From Pseudocercospora fijiensis CIRAD86 (lineage: Eukaryota; Ascomycota; Dothideomycetes; Mycosphaerellales; Mycosphaerellaceae), in contig NW_006921534.1 in the NCBI RefSeq assembly GCF_000340215.1, positions 1,979,053 through 2,043,052 of the forward strand: a stretch of 64,000 nucleotides of DNA. The letters run 5' to 3'. The notes beneath the pieces are model-generated. The model ran no database searches. It had not been told where the DNA came from and saw nothing but the letters and a program-made list of their open reading frames with translations. Position 1 is the stretch's first letter. Each line of letters starts with the position of its first letter. This document shows positions 50,130-61,877 of the stretch, one piece after another. The position numbers and the translations under genes are program-made.

Positions 50130-51880
50130 CTATGCTATGTGAGGATCCTTTGAGTCCAAGTAGTACCTCACGACATCCTCCCATATATGGTCAAATCCAT
50201 CTTCGCCTTTCTCTTGCTGTGCTAACGCAGCCACTTTACCTTCTCTCCGAGCAACAAGCTCCTCGTGTCCGAGCGACTTGACGCCACGAGGAGTACATAA
50301 TTTTGCGTACTGACTCTCTTGTTGCCAAGGTTTGCCCGGTGCTTTTCCGTAGCAGTAGTCTATGACAAGCTGCCGCCATGCAATAACACCAGACCGCAGT
50401 TCATCGGGCAAGTGGTCCTCGTACGGGCCAAAGAGGGAGATGACATCCCAGGTATGACTTGCATACTTACCTTGAGGCATAGGTCCCGGCCATGGATTGG
50501 GTATGTCGAAGAGCACGAGGAAGCTCTCTGTCTGGGAGCCCGCCGAACTCATGCACATACTGATCGCAGGCAGATACCATCCGGTATCGGTAGCGGCCTG
50601 GGCAATCTTCTCCAAGGACTCATTTTCGGAGTCACTGGTCGATATCTTCCACAAGTCCAATAGCTGCTGTGGCTTCTTCAACCGTGCCTCGCATATGGTT
50701 TTAAAGATTCTGGTTTTGTTTGGTCGTGCTTTCTCGTTCTCAACGAGATAGCAAATTGAGCCCTCATACGTACCAGATCCAATCACCCGAGACTGGAGCC
50801 AAGTATTTGGCTTTGAACGTTGCGCATGAAGCATAGATGCCCAGTCATGATCTGGTATCAGCTCGCTCTCAGAGCAGAACGCGCCATGTGCCTCTACACG
50901 CCGGAAAGACTCCAATGGGAGCTCGATCACTTCTTGAGCGACTTCGTGCGCAGATCGACCTTTGATCGTGATGCCAAGACTTTCAACCTACCAAAACGTG
51001 AGCAGATGTGTACTGATAAAACTAATCGGGGCACAGAAATCAAGTCAAGGTATGGGGCGCAGAATTGATCGAAGTGTGCGGTGTTAGGTTTCGTATGGAT
51101 TTGCAAGACACGTACCGTCCTTTCGAAGTCAGCTTGATGCTCATCTGGACTTTTCGTTGTCAGAATAGTGCTCGAGCCGCCCATTACCATGGACTTGAGG
51201 TACAATGGCTCTGCTCTTGGATGACTATTGTGCACAGCTAAGCTTGCAGCGCCTGCAGACTGCCCGATCGCCGTGACGTGATCAGGGTCACCTCCGAAGC
51301 CTGCAATGAAGGAGCGTATCCATTGAAGAGCGAGGATTTGGTCGTGTAGTCCATTGTTTGGGGGGACGAGGTCTGCTGCTTGAGGAGAGTGCAAGAAGCC
51401 TAGATTGCCGAGTCTGTAATTGATAGAGACGAAGATCAAAGGTTTGCCCCAGTGAATGGCATCGTTACAAAACTTGGTGGCGTCGTAATAATAGCGTTCA
51501 CCAGACCCAATGGAAAGCGCTCCACCATGAATGAATGCTAGGGCAGGTATCTTGCATTGTGAAGCCAGCTGTAATTCCGGCACCGTTATGGTGACCCTGA
51601 GGCAATCTTCGGACTGCGTCTGAAGCCTGTTTGGCTGGCTAGGCAACTGATTCCATTTGATATCTTGCTCAATATAGTCAGACGGCTGGATACTGCATGG
51701 GCCGTATTCAGAGGCATCGTAGTAGTCGCAGCCTGCCTCCCTAGGAAGAGCCGCAAGAAGTTGGCCACGAGCGAATCTTTGAGGAATTGTGGCGTATGGA
51801 ATCGATCGAAACTGCACCAGTTCAGGACTGATCTGCTTGCCAGCGATCGACCCCAAAGTTGGGTGTGAATGGAGATACAT
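50130..51880 (-). CDS. Type-B carboxylesterase (alpha/beta hydrolase)
   Basis: Two exons, 51880-51116 and 50987-50130, giving 540 residues; the 128-nt intron (GTACGT donor, GGTAG acceptor) joins ADFERT to VESLGITIKG. The nucleophile elbow is IGQSAGAASL with Ser208; the oxyanion-hole HGGALSIGSG (about 118-127) and the EDCLRV signature (91-96) are present. NYRLGNLGFL is the usual strand after it. There is no clear signal peptide, so a cytosolic location is likely. The region YASHTWDVISLFG may carry the catalytic His, but I cannot assign it with certainty. Substrates of fungal members range from esters of xenobiotics to pigment precursors. The start MYLHSHPTLGS matches the family. It is divergent from the ankyrin gene. 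Confidence 0.88.
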
Positions 51881-52388
51881 TCTTTCTGGGCAGGAAAATT
51901 AGCTGTGTCAGTCAGAGCTGATGCCACGACAAGCCAAGAGCCGCATACTTAGCTGCCTTCCTCTGCGGAAAGCATTTCTTTGCACGGCCACACTACTGGC
52001 TAGTAGGTGAGGTGAGCGAAAGCTGTTCCGTAGTCAAGGTCTGGCAACAATGCCCAGCCACCACCGAGGCAGCTTGTGGTGGGCTGCTAGCTAGCCGAGC
52101 TCTTGGGCCTTCCTTTCGCTTTCGACAACCACACACGCCTCCACCACGTGTATATGCAGGCGGCCTCTTCAGCGACGCATCACAGATCTCGCAGAAAGCC
52201 ACGCGAGCCTTGCCTCTGCAGCCATATGATCATGGCGACCACAGGCTTCCGTGCAAGAGAGAGCATCGCAGTTCTATTTCAGTCCTCGTCACTCGCCATG
52301 ATCGCCATGAGCGCGACAAGGGCGATCGTACCCGACTGCTGATGAAAGAAAACGTTGTGAACAGCTAATCCTCTGCACATTACCCGTC
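51881..52388. other. Divergent promoter region, esterase and STAND-like genes
   Basis: About 0.5 kb between two divergent start codons. Short frames on both strands have no coding character. Confidence 0.5.
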
Positions 52389-55003
52389 ATGGACCCTCTG
52401 TCGATCTCGACTGCGATCATAACATGCATGGGAGCCACGGCTGCCCTCGCCAACACCACACAGAAGCTGCATCGCCTGAGGAAAGCACCGAAAGAAATTG
52501 CCTCACTAGAAGATGAAATACTGGCTGTCAATAAGCATGTTGAGCATGTGGGAAACATATTGCGAGCTCCGAGCAGCAGTCGTCCCGCTATCATCAAGGA
52601 CTTGTCTCTAGAACCAGCGATCCAGGCAGCGCGGACGAAGGTAGAGCAGGTGAAAAAGTTTCTTGATGACAAGTTGCTCAAAGATGACTCGACGGAGCTC
52701 AAGAAGTCAGCTTGGCTGAAATGGCAGTCGGAGTTTGGGCGTCTCAAGCAGGAGCTGCGAGGTGAGCGTGTGGTTGCTGACAATCCGCTACGCTGTGTCC
52801 GAGATCGATGTCGTTTCACGATCATGCGTCCTTGGTCGAGCTTCACACTGCTCTATCCACTACTGACTCTGCTTCTCTAGATGTCAGGATCGAGCTTGGG
52901 TTTTGCATCAACCTTTTCAGCGCGTAAGTCGGACCACACCCTGTCTTGGACTACAGCCTAACATCCTGATCAAGATCTATGGTGCACCAGAACGAGGTGC
53001 AGCTGGAAAAGATCATCGTTGACGGCAAAGAGATGCACACTCGGCATCACGAAGCGCTGAAGGCACTGCAAGAAGAGATTGCTCAACAAAGACCAGGTCT
53101 TGCAGCGGAGCTGTCACTACAACTGGCCAGCTTCCGAATCGCTCTCATATCTTCAATGCAAAGTGCAACCCCAATGGGTCGACGGAATTCCGAGCAGTGC
53201 GCGCCTCTCGATATTGATCATTCCTCAGAACGCCCTGAGCTTCGCGGACGAAGCTGGTCGACTGGTAATGCCGCGCTCCCGAGCGATCGCACGCTTGAGT
53301 ATTCACAAGAGTTGTCCTTGTTCCGCCAAAAGATGGCTACTCACACGCCTGGCAATCCCTTCGGGGAAAAGTCTGAAGCTCCTGCGAAGCAAGCTTCAGT
53401 TGCCCTTCAACTTCCACGACGGCAACCAGGGCGTTGTAGGGTCTTTTGTGGTTGTCAATGCCATCATGCAACCAAATTGCAGACTCCGAACGTCTTACGT
53501 ATGCTGACAGGACAGCTGCTCGTCGACTTTGCTGGTATGAACTTCACGCCACCATGCAACGAGCATGCCTGCGCTCAACGGCAAAAGGCAACCATGAGGA
53601 TTCAATATCAATTCCCTGTTTGGTCGTACATTCAAGGCATTCTCACGCTGGTGTCCACTTCTAATGGCGCTCGCGGCCCCGAGAAAATCCTCAGACTCTC
53701 AAGATTGCGACCTGGCCTCCATGAAGTCTTCATTCAAGTCCAAGCAGGCGACAATAGACGTCTGGCGCAAATGTTCGCGAATGGCGAAGCAAGCCCTTTT
53801 GATGCCACTGATACTGGCTGGACTGCATTGCACCTCGCCCTGACTGCAGGACAATTGCACACAGCAAAGTTTCTCAAGGATGCTGGCGCAGACTTGAATG
53901 CCGAATCACTTCGCCGAGAGACTCCTTTTGATATCGCGTGGAACCGCATCTTGTCCGGATACCTGGATACAGCATCAGAGCTCGCTCTTCGAGAAGTCTT
54001 CAACGATACAGAGCAGCTAGATGCACGAGAGTTTACGATCCTTCACAAGATCGTCCTCGGCCTGAGCGGGAGAGACCTGCTTGAGGAATTACAGAATTCG
54101 ACAGCCAATATTGATGTACGAGACAGTACTGGCTACACACCGCTTGCCTGGGCTGCAGCCCGCGGCGACAGCCTTTCACTTCAGATTCTGCTAGACCATG
54201 GCGCCTCCATTACCCTGGCGAACAATTTGACGCAGCAGCCAATTCACCTGGCGGCGCAGACTGGTAACGTGACAACAATCCGGACTCTTGTAGAAGCAGG
54301 AGCGAACATCAATGCTGCCATGTCCGAGACGAAGACGACACCTCTGCATTATGCGGCGGAAACCCAAGACGATATGAATCATGTACTTGGTCTTGTAGAT
54401 CTTGGCGCATGTGTGGATGGGCGTGACTTCTGCGGATGGACGCCTCTGCACTGGGCTTGCTGGAGGGGTTACTTGGATAGTCTAAAAGGTCTCCTAAAAG
54501 CTGGGGCTGACGCTCGTACAAAGACGACGGATGGCAATGCGGCTGTCATGCTGGCTGTCACGAACAACAGCTTCACCTGTATCCCAGCTCTCATTGAAGC
54601 GGGAGCAGACTGCACAGTTGTCAAACCCAATGGCTGGAGTGTGCTGCATTACGCTGCTATTGGCGGCAAGCCATCGACGCTCTCGGCTTTGTCGAAGGGC
54701 GATCTTGCTGGCTCTGACTTGTATGATCTGCATACTGCCGACTCCAAGCAGACTGTAAGCAATATGCTATCGGCGAGGCTCTCTGCTCTGGAGGCATCGG
54801 GCGATGACCAACTCGAAGAGTTAAGTCAGATCCAGGAAGGGTGGACTGCTATCATGGCGAAGGTCAACTGCTCGTCTGCATCGACCAGACGAGGTAGTAT
54901 TTCGTCCATCGCCAGCATTGACGATGAAACTGCATTTGTGGACGCTTGCAGTGATTGGGCTCAGCTTGAGATTGGGTCGAAGGTCGTGGCAGCTGCTGCT
55001 TGA
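52389..55003 (+). CDS. Fungal N-domain (STAND-type) plus ankyrin-repeat protein
   Basis: Three exons, 52389-52761, 52881-52923 and 52975-55003, giving 814 residues; introns of 119 and 51 nt have GTGAGC and GTAAGT donors. The N-terminal helical domain (MDPLSISTAIITCMGATAAL, then KLHRLRKAPKEIASLEDEIL) is the type found at the start of fungal STAND/NLR-like and ankyrin proteins. A basic/Cys-rich middle part has RCRVFCGCQCHH. Ankyrin repeats start near residue 415: WTALHLALTAGQLHTAKFLK, YTPLAWAAARGDSLSLQILL, PIHLAAQTGNVTTIRTLVEA, TPLHYAAETQDDM, WTPLHWACWRGYLDSLKGLL and WSVLHYAAIGG. No NACHT or NB-ARC NTPase is visible. Such proteins may act in non-self recognition, but direct evidence is lacking. 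Confidence 0.87.
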
Positions 55004-56466
55004 TGGCTATAATTGGTTGGAACTAAGCGTGTCGAAGCGTCGACTTGCCTCGAGGAATTACGATACTGGGAGCAGATCGATGGAGTATCGACAGATTTTA
55101 ACGGGAGTTTGGCAGTAAGTTTAACTAAGTTAGATAACCCTTTGAATACTCTGTGGCCAGCGGTACATAATCGAAATCAATAAAATTATCATACCGTAGT
55201 AGATGGTACTCGCGAAGGCCTGGCGTAGCAACGCTTTAGGCTTTGGTACTCTGCTCGTCAGTGCACATGCTGACCATGATGGCCCACCCAGAAGGAGCCC
55301 CGAAATGAATGTCGTTGGCTGCACGATCAAACGCGCGTTAGATGACGCTGTTTGAACGTTCAAAGCGATGCGCAACCAACATGGAATGGCATCTGCCGGC
55401 AGAGCATTCCTCCTGAAGTGTTGCATATTCTAGCAGCAGCTGGACATGATGGAAGTCAATCACTGCCACAAAGAGGCATTGGCAGTTGAGAGCAGTCGTG
55501 GGAGAATTCGTTGGTTCCTGTTCAAGCCGAAGGATTGCGTGAGCCTGTGGAGAACTTTTCCTTGTGTTCTGGAGCACAAACTTTGAACGAATCGAAGTAG
55601 CTGAGGTAGCGCTCTCGTAAGCGCGAGCAAATTTGCGCATGGAATAATAAGAGGCTGTCGCAGAGTCTTCCTCAACAGAAAGCTTTGAGCGGCCGTGGGG
55701 TTTAAAAGGTCTAGAAGTTTGCACAGCCTCAAGTGGGTTGGTTTAGTGAAACACCAGGGCTCCGCTGAAGCTGAGATGTGTTCATGATGTGGAGGGACCG
55801 GGTTAAACAGATGTGGAATCCACAACAGGCAAGTTGTTTCAAGAGTAGGGAGGGAGCCAGGGCGAAGATCGAGCCTCTCGGACTCTCCCGTGCGGGTTCC
55901 TGAAAAGGTCGAAGCCGGGTGCTGTGAGATAGGCCTGCAGCGTTGTTTGTTGGTAGCGGTCAAGATGGAAAATGTGTGGACGATCGGCGCGACAAGCGCG
56001 ACAATCTGATAGCAGCTGCAGTGATTCCTCTAGCAATGTCGAGCAGCAGTCCATTGACGGTCTTCTGTAGCTAGCCGTGGAGCGGTGTAGAGCACAGCAG
56101 GACCATAGCTCGATCAAGTGTGCCACGCGTGTTGTCGTATCGACCAATGGCGGCAAAAGCGCCAGGGTGGAAGAATTACCATGGCCGACGACGGCGATAT
56201 GGAGGGATTGCGGTACCGTACGATCCGCTGTGCAAGGCATTCGGTATTACTGCTGGCTGTCGTACGTTCCGTATGATGAGACGACACTCGTCACGTCTTT
56301 CTATACGAGTGAAGCGCGTGTGCTTATTATGGCATAATGGCAGGGGCCGTGCTCGGCAAATGGAAGAAGCTGGGAAAGAACGACCAGTCGCCAGTGCTTG
56401 TGCTTGCACGGGATCGGCGTCGTGATTGCTGGAACTCGTTGCGTGCTGCAAGTCATCATGGATGAG

Positions 56467-56490
56467 CAAGTGCAAGTGCAAGTGCAAGTG
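56467..56490 (+). repeat. (CAAGTG)n hexanucleotide repeat
   Basis: About four units of CAAGTG, followed by a partial unit, in non-coding DNA. Confidence 0.85.
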
Positions 56491-56605
56491 CTCCACGGCA
56501 ACAGAGGCCGAGGTTGGCAGGAACGGGACTGCGGGACTGCGGGAGGCGCCGAGCGCGAGTCAATTGTGAAAAGCAGTCATGCCATGCATCCGCGAACCAC
56601 ATCAT

Positions 56606-56628
56606 CAGCACGAGCACGAGCACGAGCG
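56606..56628 (+). repeat. (CAGCAC/GAGCAC)n hexanucleotide repeat
   Basis: About three to four units, with the pattern CACGAG repeated, in non-coding DNA 120 bp after the preceding tandem. Confidence 0.75.
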
Positions 56629-56675
56629 AGCAACACGCAGCGCCCGCCGGCCTCCACATGCCAGTGCACCCGATG

Positions 56676-56716
56676 CTGGCGCTGGCACTGGCACTGGCAC
56701 TGGCACTGGCACTGGC
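56676..56716 (+). repeat. (CTGGCA)n hexanucleotide repeat
   Basis: About seven units, the first with a G for the final A; the third hexanucleotide tandem in a 250-bp interval. Confidence 0.88.
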
Positions 56717-57419
56717 TTACCGTTGCTTTGCTCCGGCGCTGTGGATTATTCACCGCCTCGCATCGCTGCGGTGGAAAGTTCTCTGCGTCGCTGGCCAGCC
56801 GCGTCGACAGAGACTCTGAGATGGCGCAACAACACGGCAATTGGACACAACCTGACAAGGCCCCGATCATATGAGACAGAAGCATCTCTATCATCACCCT
56901 ACGTATACTCCATTTCTGCCTCTTTCGTTCATTCTTCTTGCCGCACCTCCTTTGTTTTCCCCTCGCTTGATCAACGCATCCCAGCCGATAAGAGAACTAC
57001 CCTATTGTTATCAAAGCCAATTTGGGCGGCACGCCTGCGATAGCGGCCATTGCAGTCATACAAGAACCATTACTATCCCGATTGACGTGCTCCCGCCCAC
57101 AAGGTGCGTGACAGCTGCCACTCTGGTACGATATCAAAGTGAGACCCGTCTGGCTGACTGCGTCTTTTCCAGGCATTCGCTTTATTCACTCACTCTCGTT
57201 TATCCCTCGCCGCCGCATACTGCCATCAAAGCCACTGCGGCACGTCCTCCAATCCTAATAGGTCTCCTGCCACGACGTTGCAGGAGTCACCGCCCCTTCC
57301 TGTACGCGCAGCAGAAGTCAATTCCGCATACGTGCATTCAACTCGTCGTAGCCGTTGCCATTCACCACGTCGGCGTCCGATAATCACCCATCGGGTCTAC
57401 TGGCCCGCCGGTGCATGCA

Positions 57420-58595
57420 ATGAACCAACGACATCATGCTCGCCAGCCGTCACACGCCCGCAAAGCTCTACCGCCGCATGCTAGGTCTAGTAAGCCTCCG
57501 CCCTTGACTACTAGAAGGAGCTACAACCACGCCCACTCGCATTCTCATGGAGGCCAACCCTCGCCGAACAAGCCTGCCGGTGCAGGTTGGAGCAAGAAAT
57601 CTGTGGTGGAGGACAGTGGCGTGAAAGACGCTGACCACGAGACGAACGGCATGGAGAGCTTCTTGCAGTTCTGGTATGCCGAGCCCAGTTTTGAGTAGGA
57701 GGAAGGTGTGAACGAGCTTGACTGACCTGTCTCTCTAGCCCGACATGTGAGAAGCAGATTGTCACCCCCAATCCGAGCATTCTGTACTGTTCTGAAGCGT
57801 ACGTCGTCTCCTGCGACCAAGATGATCGGCCTTGGCAAGGGTCTGTACTAACACGGATACAGATGCCGAAGACGAGACTCAAGGCCAACGTCCATAGCGG
57901 ATATACAAGTGATAACACAATCGATCTCGTCACCAGTAGCCTCGAATGTCTCAGCGACCTCGTACTTTGACCATCCTATCCCCGACATCGTCCCTCAGAG
58001 ATCGCCCACCATTGTTCGACCCCTGTCCCTCACCTTCTCGGACCTGAATATTTCTGACCGCGACTCGCGTTCCTCCACCGACTCAAGTGACAGAGACAGT
58101 CGCCGCGACAGCGACGCCATCCACTACCTAGAACAATTCTACAACGACTTGAACAGCTCCAAACCGACGAGGACGAGAATGAGCAGCCGCGCGAATGTAT
58201 CTACTGCCACTGGCGGCGATAGCAATACCAATCTGCCGTCACTTGTGCACTCACCATCCTCCTCGTATGGAACCGTGGCCTCGAATGCATCATATCGTCC
58301 ACTCGTCTCGAGACACAATCCCTTCACAAGCTCATACTCTGCCACAAAGAGCATCGAGCTAGTCATGCCATACCCCGCTGCCGCAGATGGTAGTCCGACA
58401 CAACTCATGAAGGATGCAAGCATAAAGAGCAGTGCCAGTGCACAGACGTGTTTCCGGGTAGCTGAGGCCAACGACATCACGTACGAGAGACGAGACACAA
58501 GTCGTCGCCGCCGGGACTCGCGACAAAGTCCCAAGGCGGATCAGTCCTTGAAGAAACTGTTCATGCATGAAGCTATGAAGGCGTCCCCGAAGTAG
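57420..58595 (+). CDS. Ecl1-type life-span regulatory factor
   Basis: Three exons, 57420-57673, 57739-57798 and 57863-58595, giving 348 residues; introns of 65 and 64 nt with GTATGC and GTACGT donors. Splicing builds the family motif step by step: exon 1 ends FLQF and the Cys codon is split; exon 2 continues PTCEKQIVTPNPSILYCSEA, and exon 3 starts with the split Ala and CRRRDSRP. The resulting C-x2-C...C-x3-C group is the presumed zinc ligand set. The N-terminus is His/Ser-rich (NHAHSHSHGG); the C-terminal 200 residues are Ser/Arg-rich. In yeasts Ecl1-family proteins extend chronological life span and respond to nutrient limitation. Without the middle 60-nt exon the motif is lost, so a frame scan cannot see it. 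Confidence 0.86.
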
Positions 58596-58956
58596 GAAGG
58601 TCATGGAGACAGATATGAAGATATCACAGATTGTGGACGCAATTTTAGCGTGTAAGGACATCTGAATTGCAACTTCACTCTGGAATTCTGGCGTTTGAGG
58701 ATGGGATTACAAAATAGTTCGGCTCGCGTTTATGGCGTTCTGGATATCGTTTCTTGAGGAAGGGCGGAACGACTTTGCTCTAGTACGCATTGGGGAGACT
58801 GACATGAGGAAGAGAGATATACCACCCGCATGGATGTGCTGGATACCAAGTCGAAGATTGAAGTCACATATAATATATAGATTACATCGCCTCGCCGGCT
58901 TATGATGTCGGCTCGAAGGCCATTAATTCGAACATTTCTACGCGACGCAACGCGAT
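58596..58956. other. Convergent 3' flanks
   Basis: About 0.36 kb between two converging genes, AT-richer near 58867-58887 (TATAATATATAG-like), as expected for poly(A) regions. Confidence 0.45.
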
Positions 58957-60291
58957 CTAACCTCTACTGCTCTCACCAATCACTGGCTGCGCACGAGTCT
59001 TAACATCATTCTTCGCAGGCGTCGCATCAGAAGCATCAACCAACCGCCCATCTTGATCACCAAGTACCTCAACCTCACCCAACCCTGTACTCCCAACCTG
59101 ATCATCCGTTCCATAAAGCCTAGCTTCCCTCTTCCGATCCACTCCTTTCCTCCAAGGCTTATACAAAACCACAGACAAAATGCCAAACACGACAAAACTT
59201 CCACAAATACTCCCACCGATAATATCATAATTGTCTCCCGCAACATCCACGCCCTCCCAAAAAGGTCCACTGAAATCCGGACGCACGGCATGGATCATGG
59301 TCAAAAGCTGTATGAGTCCGATGGTGACTGCGACGAACACCGTGATGGCTGTGAGGACGCATTGGTAGTATAAGACGGCGATGGTGTCTTTCGCTAAGCG
59401 GGCGGAAGTGTAGAGAGACATCATGGCTGCGCCATCGAAAGTATCGAGAAGACACATTCCCGAAGTGAATAAAATCGGGAAGATTAAGATTAACCAGATC
59501 GAAGTGCCCTTCGCGGCTTGGATGGAGGAAATTCCAAGTAATGCGATTTCAGAAGATGTATCGAAACCTAGGCCGAAAAGTACGCCTAAAGGATACATTT
59601 TCCAGGGTCGGTCGACGAGTTTGAATGTACGTTTTAGGAGCATTGTCATGCAACCTCCCCCTTCGAAGGTCATGTCTAAGGATACTTCTTGGTTGATTGG
59701 TGCGGCGATGGCGCGTTCGAGCGCGGTGCAGAGTTTGTAGAGGATCCAACCATTCATTGCGCCTAGGATTATGAGGAAGGCGGAGGAGACTGAGGAGCCG
59801 ATGATGCCGCCTACGGTGCTGAAGGAGTCGAAACGTTTTTGTATTGCGGCGCTGCTGGCTGCGACGACGATGCTGGTGACGATTACGATTGTGCTGTGGC
59901 CTAGGGAGAAGAACGTGCCGACTGTGACTGGTCTTTGGCCGGAGGCAATGAGACGGCGGGTCATGAGGTCAATGGCGGAAATGTGGTCTGCGTCTAGGGC
60001 GTGGCGGAGTCCTAGAGTGTAGGAGAGCACGGCGGTTGAGATGAGAGCTGTGTGGAAGTGTAGGACTATGCCCACCGCAATCCAAACGATGATCTGGACG
60101 AAAATCAACAGCAGGATGATCGCTATTGCTGGACCGGGAAGTTTTCGTATCCATGGTATGCGCTGGTGGTAGGCGTCTGCTTGAGATTGCAGCTTTCTAA
60201 GAAGGGGACCCTTCAGTGTTGAGGACTCCATGTCGCTTGTGGTCATGTCCGCAGCGCCGCTTTGAGGAAGTAGCGGAGAGCGTTCAGCCAT
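58957..60291 (-). CDS. NiCoT-family nickel/cobalt transporter
   Basis: Single exon, 444 residues. The signature TLGLRHALDADHISAIDLMT (HX4DH, about 93-112) and GTFFSLGHSTIVI (second signature) define the NiCoT family of high-affinity Ni2+/Co2+ permeases; the later LFGLGFDTSSEIALLGIS and FTSGMCLLDTFDGAAMMSLY are also conserved. About eight membrane helices can be traced. It probably sits in the plasma membrane and feeds nickel to urease, the main nickel enzyme of ascomycetes. The N-terminus (MAERSPLLPQS) contains a dileucine-like sorting motif, and the C-terminal 70 residues are soluble. Start at 60291 is the first ATG of the frame. Confidence 0.95.
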   Translation of the reverse strand: MAERSPLLPQSGAADMTTSDMESSTLKGPLLRKLQSQADAYHQRIPWIRKLPGPAIAIILLLIFVQIIVWIAVGIVLHFHTALISTAVLSYTLGLRHALDADHISAIDLMTRRLIASGQRPVTVGTFFSLGHSTIVIVTSIVVAASSAAIQKRFDSFSTVGGIIGSSVSSAFLIILGAMNGWILYKLCTALERAIAAPINQEVSLDMTFEGGGCMTMLLKRTFKLVDRPWKMYPLGVLFGLGFDTSSEIALLGISSIQAAKGTSIWLILIFPILFTSGMCLLDTFDGAAMMSLYTSARLAKDTIAVLYYQCVLTAITVFVAVTIGLIQLLTMIHAVRPDFSGPFWEGVDVAGDNYDIIGGSICGSFVVFGILSVVLYKPWRKGVDRKREARLYGTDDQVGSTGLGEVEVLGDQDGRLVDASDATPAKNDVKTRAQPVIGESSRG

Positions 60292-60477
60292 ATAGAATGA
60301 GCTCTGCAGGTGTGATTAAGTAGCAAAGCCTTTTTTTCTTCTCTCTGCCGTAATGTGGTAGCAACGGCCAGCTCGCTAGTGCTTGTATCAAACCCCACTA
60401 TCTCAGTCTATCTGCGGGGTCTTTTGATAGCACGCAATTAGTCGAACAGCAGAGACCGCGACTTGAGTTTTCCGTTT

Positions 60478-61877
60478 TTAGGATCCATTGTACTTTGCTA
60501 TGCACAAGCTGGCATTTGTACCACCGAAGCCAAAGCTGTTGGTCAATGCTGCCTTTACGGAATGTTGCTGTGCTGTTCTGGCGACATAGTTGCAGTTGAA
60601 GTCAGCGGGAGGGTCGCCAGGATTGTCAAGATTCAGTGTTGGTGGCAGAATATTCTATGCAACCGTCAGTACTTAGCTCATATGCCGATGGGAGATTTGA
60701 CGCACGTTGAAGGTTGCAAGGATGGTGAAGATAGCTTCGACCGCTCCAGCTGCGCCAAGAAGATGGCCAATGGCTCCTTTCGTGCTAGAAACGTTGATCT
60801 CGGAGGCCTTCGATTTTCCATCCTGACCCAGCAAGAGATTCTTGATAGCGGAATTCTCGGCAGCATCACCTAGCTTGGTGGATGTGGCATGCGCATTGAT
60901 ATAGTCGATCTGCTCCGGCTTGGTCTGAGCGTGTTTCAATGCTTGTTTCATCGCCAGGAAAGCACCATGGCCATTTTCCTTTGGTGCAGTCATATGGTAT
61001 GCGTCTGAAGACAAGCCATAACCTTTGATCTCTGCATAGATATGCGCGTTTCGAGCCTTTGCATGCTCAAGTTCCTGCCGTTTCGTCAGCACAAAATGAC
61101 ATGCAGCCATTCATGCCTTCAAACCTCGAGAACGACTACGCCAGCTCCTTCACCGATCACAAAACCTGCTCGATCTCGATCAAAGGGCCTTGAAGACGCA
61201 GATGGGTTGCTATTCCAATCAGTGGCAAGACTGCGTGCGCGAGCAAAGCCAGCAACGGCAAGAGGATGTATGCAGGATTCGGCGCCGCCTGCCACCATGA
61301 CATCGGCGTCACCAAATGCAATCAATCTAGATGCATCACCAATAGCGTGAATGCCGGTTGTGCAAGCGGTTGTTGCAGCATGGTTCGGACCCTTGAAGCC
61401 GTATCTGATGGAAACGTGGCCGGCTGCTAGGTTGATAAGTAGTCTGGGTACAAAGAGAGGCGAGACCTTTCTATATCCAGATTCATGGAAGGCAATTGAC
61501 GTGCTGTATGCTTCGTCAAGATTGCCGATTCCTGATCCAATGGTGACGCCAGTGGCCTCGAGATCCTCTTCCTTGGTCGGGTGCCAGCCAGCGTCCTCCA
61601 GAGCCTCATGAGCGCAAGCTATTGCGTATTGTGCAAATAGAGCCATCTGACGCTCCTCGCTTGCAGGAAGCCAGTCTCTGGCCTGCCATCTCCCATCTTC
61701 GCGGCTTCCGAGAGGCACAAGGCCAGCTACTCGACTAGGAAGTGCCTCGAATTGGAGATTCTTTGTGCTAGTCGAGACTATACCGCTCTCAGAAGCCAGA
61801 AGACGCCGCCATGTCTGCTTTACGCCTGCTGCGAGTGGCGTGACTGCTCCAAGGCCAGTCACGACGACTCTTCGCAT
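60478..61877 (-). CDS. CEM1: Mitochondrial 3-oxoacyl-[ACP] synthase (KAS II type)
   Basis: Three exons, 61877-61125, 61074-60706 and 60654-60478, giving 432 residues; introns of 50 and 51 nt. The enzyme condenses malonyl-ACP with the growing acyl chain in mitochondrial type II fatty-acid synthesis, which supplies lipoate precursors. The Cys-His-His triad is visible: Cys172 in [17 protein letters not shown], His313 in [11 protein letters not shown] and His354 in [11 protein letters not shown]. The third exon adds [14 protein letters not shown] and the [10 protein letters not shown] loop, which are essential to the fold. The first intron has a GTTTGA donor, unusual but frame-preserving. The N-terminus [12 protein letters not shown] starts directly with the fold, so a mitochondrial presequence would have to be short or encoded further upstream. 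Confidence 0.94.

Larger units (their letters stand above)
55004..57419. other. 2.4-kb gene-free region with hexanucleotide tandems
   Basis: No supported gene. The region has hexanucleotide tandems at 56467-56490, 56606-56628 and 56676-56716. Open frames of 100-170 codons cross these repeats on both strands and are composition artefacts. The last part is promoter and leader of the Ecl1-like gene. Confidence 0.5.

Noticed and set aside
55460..55963. 167-codon minus-strand frame
   Set aside because: Leu/Pro/Arg-rich without domain or splice context; overlapping frames on the same strand are equally long.
56398..56874. Several frames of 100-158 codons across the hexanucleotide tandems
   Set aside because: All phases and both strands stay open through the repeats, the mark of simple-sequence artefact rather than coding.
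58957..61877. Metabolic gene cluster (transporter plus ketoacyl synthase)
   Set aside because: The ketoacyl synthase is the discrete mitochondrial type, not a polyketide synthase, and the neighbours are a nickel transporter and a lectin; there is no tailoring enzyme set.
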